Part shown: positions 52,458 to 61,526 of the stretch, in pieces | How positions within the stretch are numbered: the stretch's first letter is position 1 | Layout: the number at the start of each line of letters is the position of its first letter | Origin: Desulforhopalus vacuolatus | GTDB taxonomy: Bacteria > Desulfobacterota > Desulfobulbia > Desulfobulbales > Desulfocapsaceae | Direction of reading: 5' to 3' | NCBI RefSeq assembly: GCF_016918505.1 | Contig: NZ_JAFFPZ010000005.1 | Location: 145,158 to 209,157, forward strand | DNA: 64,000 nt | Translations under genes and position numbers: made by a program | Notes under the pieces: generated by a model | Database searches by the model: none | Told to the model about the DNA's origin: nothing | Seen by the model: only the letters and a program-made list of their open reading frames with translations

Positions 52458-53183
52458 ATGCGGCGCTTCTTTTTTGATCCCGAGAGAAGGCATGGCGACC
52501 TGGTGCGGCTGGATGCCGTTGAGTCACGGCATATCGTCAAAGTGCTGCGTCTCAACGCTGGAGATTCAGTGGAAATGCTCGACGGCAGCGGGGCCGTCTA
52601 TCCCGCTACCATCCTCTCTACCGAGCGGGCCGTGGAGCTGGAGCTGGGGGAACAGCTGGAGTTCGCTGAGGATTCCGGAACCCCTCTCTTCCTCTTCCAG
52701 AGTGTTCTCAAGGGAGAGAAGATGGATGTGGTGGTACAGAAGGCGACCGAACTCGGGGTAACCCGCCTGCAGCCGGTGCAGACAGCCCGCAGTCAGGGTG
52801 GTTCCGACGATGTACGCAAACGGGAGCGCTGGCAGCGCATCAGTCTCGCGGCCTGCAAGCAGTGCCTGCGGCCGAGGCTGATGGAGGTGGCTGCGCCGCT
52901 CACCGTGAAGAATTTTCAATGTGATCTGCCTGAAGGTACTCTGAAGCTCTTTTTCTATGAGGAAGAGCGGGAGGTGGGCCTGCGGGAACTGGCCGGGGAA
53001 CTGGCGGTGGCTCCGGCAGTGGCACTGTTTATCGGCCCTGAAGGCGGGCTGACTCCGGCAGAGGTCGACGCGGCACGGGCGGCAGGATGGCGTACCGTTG
53101 GCCTCGGCTGGCGGATTTTGCGGGCAGAGACGGCAACGATCTCTACGCTCGCACTTGTTCAATATCTTTGTGGAAATATGTAA
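52458..53183 (+). CDS. rsmE: 16S rRNA (uracil(1498)-N3)-methyltransferase
   Basis: 241 residues with the RsmE/SPOUT pattern: N-terminal RRFFFDPERR...ESRHIVKVLRL, KMDVVVQKATELGVTRLQPV, and the C-terminal knot FIGPEGGLTPAEVDAARAAGW then LRAETATISTLALVQ. Methylates U1498 of 16S rRNA. ACGGAGGAC ribosome site. The stop overlaps the mnmH start (TAATG). Confidence 0.95.
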   Translation: MRRFFFDPERRHGDLVRLDAVESRHIVKVLRLNAGDSVEMLDGSGAVYPATILSTERAVELELGEQLEFAEDSGTPLFLFQSVLKGEKMDVVVQKATELGVTRLQPVQTARSQGGSDDVRKRERWQRISLAACKQCLRPRLMEVAAPLTVKNFQCDLPEGTLKLFFYEEEREVGLRELAGELAVAPAVALFIGPEGGLTPAEVDAARAAGWRTVGLGWRILRAETATISTLALVQYLCGNM

Positions 53184-54235
53184 TGGTAATGGAAAAACTT
53201 GATCTCTCTCGAAGTAATATCCTTGGCAGCGTTGCCGAGACCATAAGTTGTCAGGAGGCACAGAAGAAAGGCTTTTTGCTGGTGGATGTACGCTCGGCGG
53301 CTGAATATAAATCCGGTACGATTCCCGGGGCGGTGAATGTTCCACTCTTTGATGAAAGTGAACGGAGTGTTATCGGCACTATTTACAACCATGCCGGCAA
53401 GGATCAGGCCATCGACCAGGGATTTCTCTATGTTGAGAAGAAGATGGGCGAAATGCTCGGCGGCTTTGATTCCCATGGAGAATGTACCTTTGCCGTCTTC
53501 TGTGCTCGTGGAGGGATGCGTTCACGTTCCATCGTCAATCTGCTCAACCAGACCGGTCATCATGCGGTGAAGGTGGATGGTGGCTACAAGGATTTCCGTA
53601 CCGCCATACTGCAGGCGGTAGAGGACTTTGCTCCACCGGTGATTGTTATTCACGGTCTCACCGGCACGGGCAAGACCCGCATTCTGCAGCACCTCGATAA
53701 TTTTATCGACCTTGAAGACCTCGCACAGCACCGCAGTTCCCTTTTTGGTGCCCTTGATCTGCATCCCCGCAACCAGCGCGATTTCGAAGCGCTCCTTGCC
53801 GAGCAGATTGAACAGGCGGGGGAACCTCCGTATTTCGTAGAAGGAGAGAGTCGCAAGATTGGCCGGGTCTTCATCCCCAAAGCCTTCGCCATGGCGATGA
53901 AAGCGGGAAAGCTGGTCAATGTCACCGCTTCGGTTGAGACCCGCATCACGCGTATTGTTGAGGATTATCCGGTGGATACACCCGAGCAGCAGGTGGAGGT
54001 GGAAAGGATTCTGCGGTCATTGGTGAGGAGTCTCGGCCATGAAAAGGTCGAGCAGATGTGTTCCCTGCTGGCTGAACGCAACCTTCGCGACCTGGTGCGC
54101 ATCCTTCTGCTGGAATATTACGACCCGCGCTATACCCGCAGCATGAGCAACTACACCTTTGACCTCGAACTCTCCGCAGAGGATATCCCGCAGTGCGCCG
54201 CCCGGCTTATTGAATTCAGGGAGTCGCTTCTCTGA
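53183..54235 (+). CDS. mnmH: tRNA 2-selenouridine synthase
   Basis: 350 residues from ATG at 53183. The rhodanese domain (SAAEYKSGTIPGAVNVPLF ... FAVFCARGGMRSRS) carries the catalytic Cys; the P-loop GLTGTGKTRILQHL follows at about 155, then the HRSSLFG and FVEGESRKIGRVFIP motifs. MnmH replaces sulfur by selenium in 2-thiouridine at the tRNA wobble position using selenophosphate, so the organism presumably encodes SelD elsewhere. Coupled to rsmE. Confidence 0.95.
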   Translation: MVMEKLDLSRSNILGSVAETISCQEAQKKGFLLVDVRSAAEYKSGTIPGAVNVPLFDESERSVIGTIYNHAGKDQAIDQGFLYVEKKMGEMLGGFDSHGECTFAVFCARGGMRSRSIVNLLNQTGHHAVKVDGGYKDFRTAILQAVEDFAPPVIVIHGLTGTGKTRILQHLDNFIDLEDLAQHRSSLFGALDLHPRNQRDFEALLAEQIEQAGEPPYFVEGESRKIGRVFIPKAFAMAMKAGKLVNVTASVETRITRIVEDYPVDTPEQQVEVERILRSLVRSLGHEKVEQMCSLLAERNLRDLVRILLLEYYDPRYTRSMSNYTFDLELSAEDIPQCAARLIEFRESLL

Positions 54236-54440
54236 CCGGCGGCTTCAGGGTTGTCTTGTAAAAGATGGAACAGCGAAAAGATTTTTTGCCAAAGGAAGGC
54301 TCTAAACATACGACAAAAGGCATTTTATATAGAGAAGCTTTCGTGTGTTTAGCGTGTTTCGCTGGCCATCCAGTCTTTTGTCTTTCCGTCTTTCCGTTTT
54401 TTGCTTTTCCCTTCCTCCCGTCTCCCGTCTCCTTTTTCCT
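54236..54440. repeat. Family-2 repeat fragments
   Basis: Contains GTTGTCTTGTAAAAGATGG, AGATTTTTTGCCAAAGGAAG and an inverted CTCCCGTCTCCCGTCTCC block that abuts the integrase remnant. No gene in this stretch. Confidence 0.6.
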
Positions 54441-54446
54441 TCCTCT

Positions 54447-54617
54447 CATATCTTTGGGGTGGCGTTTTTCCCCATAAGAATAAATATATCGTAAAATCTA
54501 CTGGCAATATGCTTTTTCTGTTGAGCGTGCGTAATGAGACTATCTCAGGGGCTCACGCACTTGATCCATCATTTTGAGATGAGGGTTTGGAGTGAATTTT
54601 GGCTTGTTTTCCTTCAT
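54447..54617 (-). pseudogene. Integron integrase (IntI) N-terminal remnant
   Basis: The minus strand from ATG 54617 reads MKENKPKFTPNPHLKMMDQV, then REPLR-stop-SHYARSTEKAYCQ-stop-ILRYIYSYGEKRHPKDM. Integron integrases share this opening (LMDQVREVLRYHHYAYRTEQTYCQWI...F-HGKRHPKDMG). Two stops stand where the family has aromatic residues, and the frame ends at a family-2 repeat near 54446. Everything after about 50 residues, including the catalytic domain, is lost. A degraded integron once lay here; no clear attC sites are visible nearby. Confidence 0.7.
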
Positions 54618-54798
54618 AGCTGTGATAATATCAGATTGTATGGAAAAATGGAAAATACTAATGGCAGACTCAGAAGACTCTGGCCCAAAAATTTGATATG
54701 GCAACTCTTTCTCAAGAAGAAAGAGACAACGGAGTTTTGTTGTTGAATTTGACACCGAGCAAGATTTTAAAGGGGCTAACCCCGCTGGAAAACTTCAC

Positions 54799-54880
54799 TG
54801 GTAAACGTGTTGCACTTATTACTTGAATTCAGTGCCTCTTAACCAATATATTATATTACTATACTACTGTTAGAGGCCTG
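54799..54880 (+). promoter_or_regulatory. Sigma-54-like motif and inverted repeat before the small membrane genes
   Basis: TGGTAAACGTGTTGCA at 54799-54814 keeps GG and GC at the -24/-12 spacing but has two other mismatches. GCCTCTTAAC (from 54831) and GTTAGAGGC (ending about 54876) form an inverted repeat just before the ATG at 54885. The inverted repeat resembles a degenerate attC-type stem but lacks exact core sites. No gene in 54618-54884. Confidence 0.25.
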
Positions 54881-54884
54881 AGTT

Positions 54885-55142
54885 ATGGATTTAGGTAAAT
54901 TGTGGGACACTGTTTCAGCTTGGGGGCAGTTCCCTTCTGGTATTTTTGTTGGTATTTGCTTAGCACACAAAGCCTACAGCAAAGCTTTTGGTTTTATGGA
55001 AAAAACAATTGAGCAGATACGAGAAGAAAAAAAAGAGCTAAGGCAAACAATAGTAGCTCAACAAGATAGAATAGATATCCTGCATGATGAAGTTCGCTCG
55101 ACAATCGCCCAACAACCAGAAAAAGAAAGGGGAGGCCAATGA
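54885..55142 (+). CDS. Small membrane-type protein, unknown
   Basis: 85 residues: MDLGKLWDTVSAWGQFPSGI then a short hydrophobic stretch FVGICLAHKAYSKAFGF and a charged helix (MEKTIEQIREEKKELRQTIV) that may form a coiled coil. AT-rich. It overlaps the next gene by 4 bp (ATGA), so the two are a coupled pair. The position next to an integron-integrase remnant suggests acquisition. I recognise no family. Confidence 0.65.
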   Translation: MDLGKLWDTVSAWGQFPSGIFVGICLAHKAYSKAFGFMEKTIEQIREEKKELRQTIVAQQDRIDILHDEVRSTIAQQPEKERGGQ

Positions 55143-55672
55143 CATTTTTATCATTTGTGTTGGTAGCGTTGGTATCAACTACGATTGCTTTTGTATGTTT
55201 AGAGTTGTTTGTTGTTTGGCCAGCAGCTAAAAGTTATTACCAACAAGCAACTAAGACATCTCTTTCCAGATGTTTACGATTCTTGAATGAAAAGGCACTG
55301 AAAAATGGTAAAATTAAAGATGGAGAGTACCTTCATGATATTTTTTACAAGACCGTCTTGCGTACACTTGTAGCTGATAAAAGTACTATTAAAGTAAAGG
55401 GCTGGAGTGTTAAACATACCAGGAAAGACGAATTGAGATTTAAAAAATTTCAAAGAGAAATTAACAATCTCGATGAAGATACAAGAAAGGTTGTAAATCG
55501 GGCGAGTTGCTCTATAGCAAAGATAGTATGGTTGAACAACATGGTAGGGTTGCCACTGCTAATTATAAAATCTGAACAAAAACGAGAAGAATATCTTATA
55601 CGTTCAGGGCAATATATGGCTATGTCAGAAAAAAATGAACTAGATAAGATCCCGTGTAATGCTCTATCCTGA
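55139..55672 (+). CDS. Membrane-anchored protein, unknown
   Basis: 177 residues: one N-terminal membrane helix (FLSFVLVALVSTTIAFVCLELFVVW), then a soluble basic region with helices (SLSRCLRFLNEKALKNGKIK, HDIFYKTVLRTLVADKSTIK, SCSIAKIVWLNNMVGLPLLI). No motifs I know. Paired with the preceding small gene and followed by a good terminator, so the two form a complete transcription unit. It could be a two-gene accessory or defence-like module; there is no evidence for a specific role. Confidence 0.65.
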   Translation: MTFLSFVLVALVSTTIAFVCLELFVVWPAAKSYYQQATKTSLSRCLRFLNEKALKNGKIKDGEYLHDIFYKTVLRTLVADKSTIKVKGWSVKHTRKDELRFKKFQREINNLDEDTRKVVNRASCSIAKIVWLNNMVGLPLLIIKSEQKREEYLIRSGQYMAMSEKNELDKIPCNALS

Positions 55673-55702
55673 GAAAAATAGACATCTCATTGTTTCCTGT
55701 AG

Positions 55703-55728
55703 GCAGTGCTTCTGCGCTGCTTTTTTTT
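55703..55728 (+). terminator. Rho-independent terminator of the two small genes
   Basis: GCAGTGC pairs with GCGCTGC (one G-T), loop TTCT, followed by eight T. Confidence 0.9.
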
Positions 55729-55789
55729 CATTTTTACCTCTTTCTCTCCCTGCCGTTTTTACCCACTCCCGAAACTTAAGAAAGAACAA

Positions 55790-56325
55790 CAGGGTCAAGT
55801 CTTGAAAAATCATTTTATGTGGTTTCAAATCAGCCCATGCCAAGACCTCTCAGAATATAATATCCAGAAGGGATATACCATATAACCTCTCGAGGAAACG
55901 CCAGGGAAAGAATTTTCCTGGGGGACGCGGATTGACGAATATTTTTGGATGTTTTCGGAACCGTAGTGGAAAAATACAATTGGCGGTATTACGCTTATTG
56001 CCTGATGGGCAAATCACTATCACGTCCTCATCGAAACGCCTGATCCAAACCTCATCCCTGGAATGCGGCAGTTGAACGGAGTATACACGCAGAGTTTCAA
56101 CCACAGACATTCTCGCGTGGGGCACGTTTTTCAAGGGTGGTACAAGGGAACATTGAATAACCAGTCTTTCGCCCATCTTCTTCGTTACAGTAAAAAAATT
56201 ATCCTCCGACAAAGCGAGGAACGAAACGTCGAGGTAAGCACCAGACTCCGATATCAAACATTGCTCTAATAAATTTCCTCCTGTGCCTCGAATATGAACG
56301 AAATACAAGCTGTTTCAAGGTACAC
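55790..56325 (+). mobile_element. Decayed REP-associated tyrosine transposase (RAYT) element
   Basis: Left end AACAGGGTCAAGTCTTGAAA; the right half from about 56149 to 56325 is the family-1 repeat ending GCTGTTTCAAGGTACAC. Similar left ends occur at 58671-58690 (inverted) and 63064-63090. It looks like the parent of the family-1 repeats in this window. Confidence 0.75.
55837..56200 (+). pseudogene. REP-associated tyrosine transposase (Y1_Tnp), broken
   Basis: Translation gives MPRPLRI-stop-YPEGIYHITSRGNARERIFL...-stop-RIFLDVFGTVVEKYNWRYYAYCLMG, then after a one-base frameshift near 55995 NHYHVLIETPDPNLIPGMRQ continuing LNGVYTQSFNHRHSRVGHVFQG. This is the full N-terminal and catalytic order of RAYT proteins, including the HYH (HUH-type) metal motif and the region before the catalytic Tyr; the catalytic Tyr segment itself is replaced by GTLNNQSFAHLLRYS. 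Two stops and one frameshift make it inactive. An active relative elsewhere in the genome is expected because deletion derivatives are numerous. Confidence 0.85.
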
Positions 56326-56411
56326 TAAAGGCAATTGCAGAACACCTGAAAATCCATTACACTGCTGTTAGTTAGAGAGTTAAAAAGAATGAAGTTTAAG
56401 GAGGACGAATA

Positions 56412-57701
56412 TTGACTCAAATTTATCGAGTGTTGAGTACATGGCTTTGCCTGATATTGCTAAGTTGCGGGGCTGCAAATGCTTATGATTACCCTTTTAC
56501 AGATCCCTATGTAGCAACGGTGCTTGGTACACCCGCCGAGTTTGCAGCTGTTTTACCTGAAGACGTCCCCATCAAAAATGATTCAATCGTTATGTTTCCT
56601 GAGCGAAAAGTACCTGGTGTACTGTGGAATTTTGCAGATCTTAACTATTCTTACATCAAAGTAGATGGACCCGCCCCGTTGATATTTTTAATAGCTGGTA
56701 CTGGTGCTAGTTTTGAAAGTGAAAAGATGATATCCATGCAACGTGCCTTTTATGGTGCGGGTTTTAACGTGATTTCTCTTTCTTCACCGACTTTCACTGA
56801 TTTTGTGGTATCTGCTTCCTCAAGTCAGGTACCTGGTAATTTAGAAGAGGATTCAGCTGATCTTTACCGTGTAATGCAGGCTGTCTGGGCAATACATCAG
56901 GATGAAATGGATGTCACCGAATTTTATCTTACAGGGTATAGTTTAGGAGCTGCTCAGTCTGTTTTTCTTTCTCAAATTGATGATACAGAAAAAGCATTTA
57001 ATTTTAGCAAAGTATTACTCATTAATCCGCCATTGAGTCTTTATAATTCGGTAGTGAAACTCGACAAAATGCTTGAAGACAATATTCCTGGTGGCATGGA
57101 TCACTTTGCTGAATTCTATCAAAAGGTTATACATCGTTTTGGCAAAGTGTATAAGAATGGAGACGCGGTACAACTCAACGATCAATTTCTCTATAAAGCG
57201 TATCTCTATGACAAGCCTAAAACCGATGAACCTACTGCCGCAATGGTTGGTCTGAGTTTCAGGTTGTCTTCCGTTAATATGGTTTTTGTAAGTGATGTGA
57301 TGACTCAAGCTGGATACGTTGTGCCAAAGGGATTAGTCCTGGAACGCAATGAAATTATAATAGATTATGGAAAAGTACTGAGTCAACTGACGTTTATAGA
57401 TTATTTTAATGGTATTTTTATGCCACACTTTAAAGCTCAAGATCCAACCATCACAGAAACTGAGGTAATTTCAAGAATGAGTTTACGCAATAAGGAAAAG
57501 TATCTTCGTAACACAACAAAGATTGGTCTGATCCATAATCAAGACGATATTATCATGCTCCCAGGTGAGGTTGATTACCTGAAAGGTGTATTCGGAGACC
57601 GTGCAACGATTTACCCACACGGTGGTCATTGTGGCAATATGTCATATCCGGATAATGTGACCGCAATGGTTGGTTTTTTCAAAGGTATTACTCAGAAATA
57701 A
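56412..57701 (+). CDS. Secreted alpha/beta hydrolase
   Basis: 429 residues with a signal peptide (LSTWLCLILLSCGAANAYDY). TTG start supported by TAAGGAGGACG. The nucleophile elbow is GYSLGAAQS (Ser near residue 179), an oxyanion-type strand LIFLIAGTGASFESEK precedes it, and a late His (YPHGGHCGNMSYPDN) completes a probable triad with Asp in HNQDDIIMLPG. It is 6 bp upstream of an mlaA-type lipoprotein gene, a pairing that suggests a role in outer-membrane lipid handling, perhaps as a periplasmic lipase or esterase. AT-rich. Confidence 0.8.
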   Translation: MTQIYRVLSTWLCLILLSCGAANAYDYPFTDPYVATVLGTPAEFAAVLPEDVPIKNDSIVMFPERKVPGVLWNFADLNYSYIKVDGPAPLIFLIAGTGASFESEKMISMQRAFYGAGFNVISLSSPTFTDFVVSASSSQVPGNLEEDSADLYRVMQAVWAIHQDEMDVTEFYLTGYSLGAAQSVFLSQIDDTEKAFNFSKVLLINPPLSLYNSVVKLDKMLEDNIPGGMDHFAEFYQKVIHRFGKVYKNGDAVQLNDQFLYKAYLYDKPKTDEPTAAMVGLSFRLSSVNMVFVSDVMTQAGYVVPKGLVLERNEIIIDYGKVLSQLTFIDYFNGIFMPHFKAQDPTITETEVISRMSLRNKEKYLRNTTKIGLIHNQDDIIMLPGEVDYLKGVFGDRATIYPHGGHCGNMSYPDNVTAMVGFFKGITQK

Positions 57702-57710
57702 GAGAGGGTG

Positions 57711-58493
57711 ATGGTAGAAATGACGATAGAAAGAAATAAAATGAGACACCGAACCTTCTGTATCTTTGCGCTATTTGTAGTTCTCCTTGCTGCAGGTTGT
57801 GCAAAAAATGATCAGCAAAATTTGAATTTAGAACCACCAATGTATCCGATAAGTGAATATGTAAATCCTGATATTGATTATCCAATAGATGTATATGACC
57901 CATTTGAAGGTTTTAACCGCTGTATGTATACCTTTAATTACTATTTTGATTCATACATCTTTATACCAATAGTTAATGGGTATGAATATGTGACACCAGA
58001 TTATGTAGAACGTAGAATCTATCATTTTGTTAATAATATTTTTGAGTTCACCAACTTCACCAACAACCTGTTACAATTAAAATTTGAAGAGGCAGGAGTT
58101 ACCGTTCTTCGCTTTGTTATCAATAGTACTGTCGGTATTGCAGGTCTCTGGGACCCGGCAACATATATGGGGCTTAATCTTAAATATGAGGATTTTGGTC
58201 AAACACTTGGATATTATGGTGTTGGCGATGGCCCGTACCTTGTGCTTCCGGTTCTTGGACCTTCCAATTTGCGTGATACTACAGGTTTGATAACAGATGT
58301 GGTGACCTTCAGCCTTGCCGGTCCACCAGCGTGGCTCGATGATGATTCTGCTACCTGGATATTTACTGGAATTACCGCTATTAATAAGCGTCGTTATGAG
58401 TCTTTTCGCTATTATCAGACTGGCTCACCTTTTGAGTATGAAATGATTCGTATGCTTTATACGGCGAAGAGAGAAATTATGGTAGATAATTGA
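57711..58493 (+). CDS. mlaA: MlaA (VacJ) family outer-membrane lipoprotein
   Basis: 260 residues. Lipobox LLAAGC near residue 28. The family order DPFEGFNRCMYTFNYYFD, YVTPDYVERRIYHFVNNIFEFTNFTNNLLQLKFEEAGVTVLRFVINSTVGIAGLWDPAT and EDFGQTLGYYGVGDGPYLVLPVLGPSNLRDTTG is clear. MlaA forms an outer-membrane ring that removes misplaced phospholipid for the Mla system; no mlaBCDEF genes are in the window. It forms an operon with the hydrolase. Start at ATG 57711 behind AGAGGG; ATG 57720 is possible. AT-rich compared with core genes. Confidence 0.93.
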   Translation: MVEMTIERNKMRHRTFCIFALFVVLLAAGCAKNDQQNLNLEPPMYPISEYVNPDIDYPIDVYDPFEGFNRCMYTFNYYFDSYIFIPIVNGYEYVTPDYVERRIYHFVNNIFEFTNFTNNLLQLKFEEAGVTVLRFVINSTVGIAGLWDPATYMGLNLKYEDFGQTLGYYGVGDGPYLVLPVLGPSNLRDTTGLITDVVTFSLAGPPAWLDDDSATWIFTGITAINKRRYESFRYYQTGSPFEYEMIRMLYTAKREIMVDN

Positions 58494-58670
58494 TTTATAG
58501 ATAACTTCATTGTTTTGTCATTTTTCGTAAAAAGCGAAAGAACGGTTCTTCTTTATTTTTGTTATCAATAATCAAGAAACCTACGATTTACTAAAACTCC
58601 AAGGATAACACCGGGCAGGCTTCCGATAAAACTGATCCAGTAAGCTGCCATGATAGTTAAAAAGTGCTTC

Positions 58671-58690
58671 TTCAAGACCTGACCCTGTTT
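58671..58690 (-). repeat. Isolated RAYT left-end sequence
   Basis: The minus strand reads AACAGGGTCAGGTCTTGAAG, matching the left end at 55790 and 63064. No gene is seen in 58494-58856. Confidence 0.5.
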
Positions 58691-58856
58691 TTTCACCATC
58701 TAATACCAAACAATCAACAACCTCATCATCCCAAAAAGATTCTCCCGCTTACTGCATACCAATAGATTTATAAATGGCAAAAATAACAGTGCACAGGAGA
58801 TGGTTATGCCCCTTAAAGATTGCCTGGTGGAAAAATAAAAGGTCACTGAGGATTTT

Positions 58857-61526
58857 TCAATTATCAGCTTTTGGCTTATGCCCTTCTCCAGCAAGAGCCG
58901 CCGCCTCCTCTTCTTCCTGCTGTTTTTTACGCTCAATATACGGCTCTCTATCTTCAGGCCTTAATGCATCACTGGCCGACTCGGTTTCCTCCTGCTCCAT
59001 ATCGGCAGACAACACCGTAGACAATTTCTCAACCTGTTGTGACTGAAAATTTTGAGCAGTAACTCTTTGCGCTCCACCAGTAAGTGGTTTTTTATCATCG
59101 TCCACCATATGCAGTGTTTGGGTTGGAAAAGCAAACTCAATCCCTGCAGCATTGAATCGTTCCATTATCTGTAAATTAACCCAGGTGGAGTGTTCTAAAA
59201 ACTCCCAATACACAGGAGGATGATACCAATAAAAAACAATGATATTGAGAGAATCAGCAGTCATATCATTAAAATAGACCTGGGGCAAAAAGTCTGGTTG
59301 ATTAATCGCTTCGTTGGGATGTACCTTCCTTTCAGTAGTATATACACCATATGCGCCGCTCATTATTCCATCCTCAGGAACAGATAAAATTTCCCGAAGA
59401 ATATCGATTGCCTCCTTAATTTTCTTAGGCGAAGTATCGTAGGTCAAAGAAACGTTAAAACACCTGCGGATATACGGTCTACTACCAATATTTTCGATTT
59501 CCGTATTAGCCATTTTTTCATTGGGAATTGCAGTCAAATTGCCGTTTAACAATCTGATTTTGGTTGAACGAAGCCCTATAGATTCAACAGTCCCGTTATG
59601 GGAAAGAATATTTACACGTTGCCCCACACTGCACGGTTTATCGAGAAATAGCATGAAACTCCCAATAAGGTTCTCAATTGTCGGTCGTGCGGCCAAACCA
59701 AACGCTAAACCACCAACTCCCAGACCAGTAAGAACAGGAAGCATAGAGACACCAATACGGGAAAGACCGCTTCCAACTATAGTGAGCGCAAGAAGAAAAC
59801 CACAAAGCCCTGATACAGCTCGGGTATAAGATGCCTGAACTCCTTCAGGATCAATGTTGGGAGATGCAACTATCGTCTCCGCCACTGCTTTACCAAGTCG
59901 AATGGCTCCCCAGGCAAGCATGATGATAACACAAACTTCTCCACCAATTTTTAGTACAATAACGGGCATACCAGTGAGCTTAAGATCATCATCAATAAAA
60001 CGCACAACAAAGGGAAGAAGGAAGGCAACAAGAAGTGGTGAAACAAGATTGATCCATTGACGGTGCGGTGAATGAAAAGGCTTGACTACTTTTCCTACTT
60101 TAGAAAAGAGAAGATAGATTACAAACAATGTAAGAACAAAAGTAATCACAAGGGCGAACCATTGCCAAAGCGTCTGCCCACTGTACATGATATTAAACCA
60201 GGCGGGCAAACTATCATATACCCCACTTAAAAAATGAGCGTGGGTGACAAGATATCCAGGTGTTGAACTGTAGTTTATAAAGAAATTTTCAGACGTTCCT
60301 GGAAATTGATACTCACTAACCCGAGGTCCACTGGTACTGACTCGGTACGGAATATTTTCTACTTTATAATATATATCCTCTATGTTTTTTACTGTATCAG
60401 CACTGAATAGAAACTCTCCTTGCCTCTTACCTTCGGTAATCTCTACAATCTCAATCTCTGTATCAGGATATCTCCAACGTAAAGCTTTTGCCCCACCTAC
60501 AAATTCACTACTGTCAAAACCTCGAGCTGCTTCAACCATCTCAAGATCGGGGATTGTATCCAAAGCTGGTAACACCATTCTATCAAAAACTTCTTTAAGC
60601 TGTAATGCTGCCTCTATGGAAACACTGCTCCGTAGCGCCTCTGGAACATAATCTAAATCAAGCGTAGAGACAGCTCTTCTCATATAGTTATGAGCTCGCA
60701 CCTCAAGCTGATGGGCCTCGTCCGTTGTCAGAGTGGGTGGATTTTCCTGTAACTTTTCTTCTGCTTGCTGGACAAGGAGATATGATTGATTGATATTACT
60801 CAGGAAACTTTCAAAAGTTGCACGGGGACTCGAAGTATCCACCCCTCGTAACAAATCACGCATCTTGATCATTGAAGCAAAATAGTCACCAGAACGTGTT
60901 TTACTCCTAAATTGTTCATACAGCCCGGAAGAGGCACCAGATGGATATGGTACATTCTTCATCTGCCGGTACAATCTACCAAGATTTTGAACACTCTGCC
61001 GCGCAAAGAGGAACTGACCTGCCTGAGGGCCATCTTTAACTCTTGAAAGAGTTATTTTTGTTCCTGGGATGGTCCATGTAGAAATATTTTCCAGGGCAAC
61101 TTCCTTTTCACCAGGAATCTGATCGCGGGCAGAGAGATTTAACCGATCAAGAATGTCTTTTAACAAAAGTATACGAGACGTTTCTGTGATCATTGAATCA
61201 TTATCAGGAGTACCAGTAAAATCAAGTAGTTGCATTGCTCTATACAATGCCCAGGAACTCTCTTCTGAATAAATATTGTTTTGCCAGTCGGCTACGACCA
61301 GGTCAACGTCGGACAGAAAACTTTCTATCGTAGCGCGTGGACTCGAAGCATCTGGTTGTGATACCTGTTTTTCTGTACTTGCCCCAGAAGATACCACTTC
61401 AACATCATGATTTTTCGATATCTGCGCAGCAGAAAGAGAACCAACTGGTACACCACACAGAATGATGCTTACAAGGACAATATACGTGATCTTCACAAAA
61501 CGACTCAAAAGCAGTTTACACTCCAT
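58857..61526 (-). CDS. Large MscS-family mechanosensitive channel with periplasmic domain
   Basis: 889 residues. Signal peptide (FVKITYIVLVSIILCGVPVGSLSA), then a long helical periplasmic domain (about 30-440) with two related segments SPRATIESFLSDVDLV and SPRATFESFLSNINQSY, so it is internally duplicated. Five or so membrane helices follow from about 445. The pore-lining helix and beta domain show GLGVGGLAFGLAARPTIENLIGSFMLFLDKPCSVGQRVNI. The C-terminal cytoplasmic cage ends with a highly charged tail (EEEEAAALAGEGHKPKADN). Ribosome site AGGGGGTGTG. It opens under membrane tension to release solutes. AT-rich compared with core genes. Confidence 0.9.
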   Translation of the reverse strand: MECKLLLSRFVKITYIVLVSIILCGVPVGSLSAAQISKNHDVEVVSSGASTEKQVSQPDASSPRATIESFLSDVDLVVADWQNNIYSEESSWALYRAMQLLDFTGTPDNDSMITETSRILLLKDILDRLNLSARDQIPGEKEVALENISTWTIPGTKITLSRVKDGPQAGQFLFARQSVQNLGRLYRQMKNVPYPSGASSGLYEQFRSKTRSGDYFASMIKMRDLLRGVDTSSPRATFESFLSNINQSYLLVQQAEEKLQENPPTLTTDEAHQLEVRAHNYMRRAVSTLDLDYVPEALRSSVSIEAALQLKEVFDRMVLPALDTIPDLEMVEAARGFDSSEFVGGAKALRWRYPDTEIEIVEITEGKRQGEFLFSADTVKNIEDIYYKVENIPYRVSTSGPRVSEYQFPGTSENFFINYSSTPGYLVTHAHFLSGVYDSLPAWFNIMYSGQTLWQWFALVITFVLTLFVIYLLFSKVGKVVKPFHSPHRQWINLVSPLLVAFLLPFVVRFIDDDLKLTGMPVIVLKIGGEVCVIIMLAWGAIRLGKAVAETIVASPNIDPEGVQASYTRAVSGLCGFLLALTIVGSGLSRIGVSMLPVLTGLGVGGLAFGLAARPTIENLIGSFMLFLDKPCSVGQRVNILSHNGTVESIGLRSTKIRLLNGNLTAIPNEKMANTEIENIGSRPYIRRCFNVSLTYDTSPKKIKEAIDILREILSVPEDGIMSGAYGVYTTERKVHPNEAINQPDFLPQVYFNDMTADSLNIIVFYWYHPPVYWEFLEHSTWVNLQIMERFNAAGIEFAFPTQTLHMVDDDKKPLTGGAQRVTAQNFQSQQVEKLSTVLSADMEQEETESASDALRPEDREPYIERKKQQEEEEAAALAGEGHKPKADN

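Noticed and set aside
54831..54880. Inverted repeat as an integron attC site
   Set aside because: The stem GCCTCTTAAC/GTTAGAGGC does not keep the exact RYYYAAC/GTTRRRY cores and is shorter than known attC sites.
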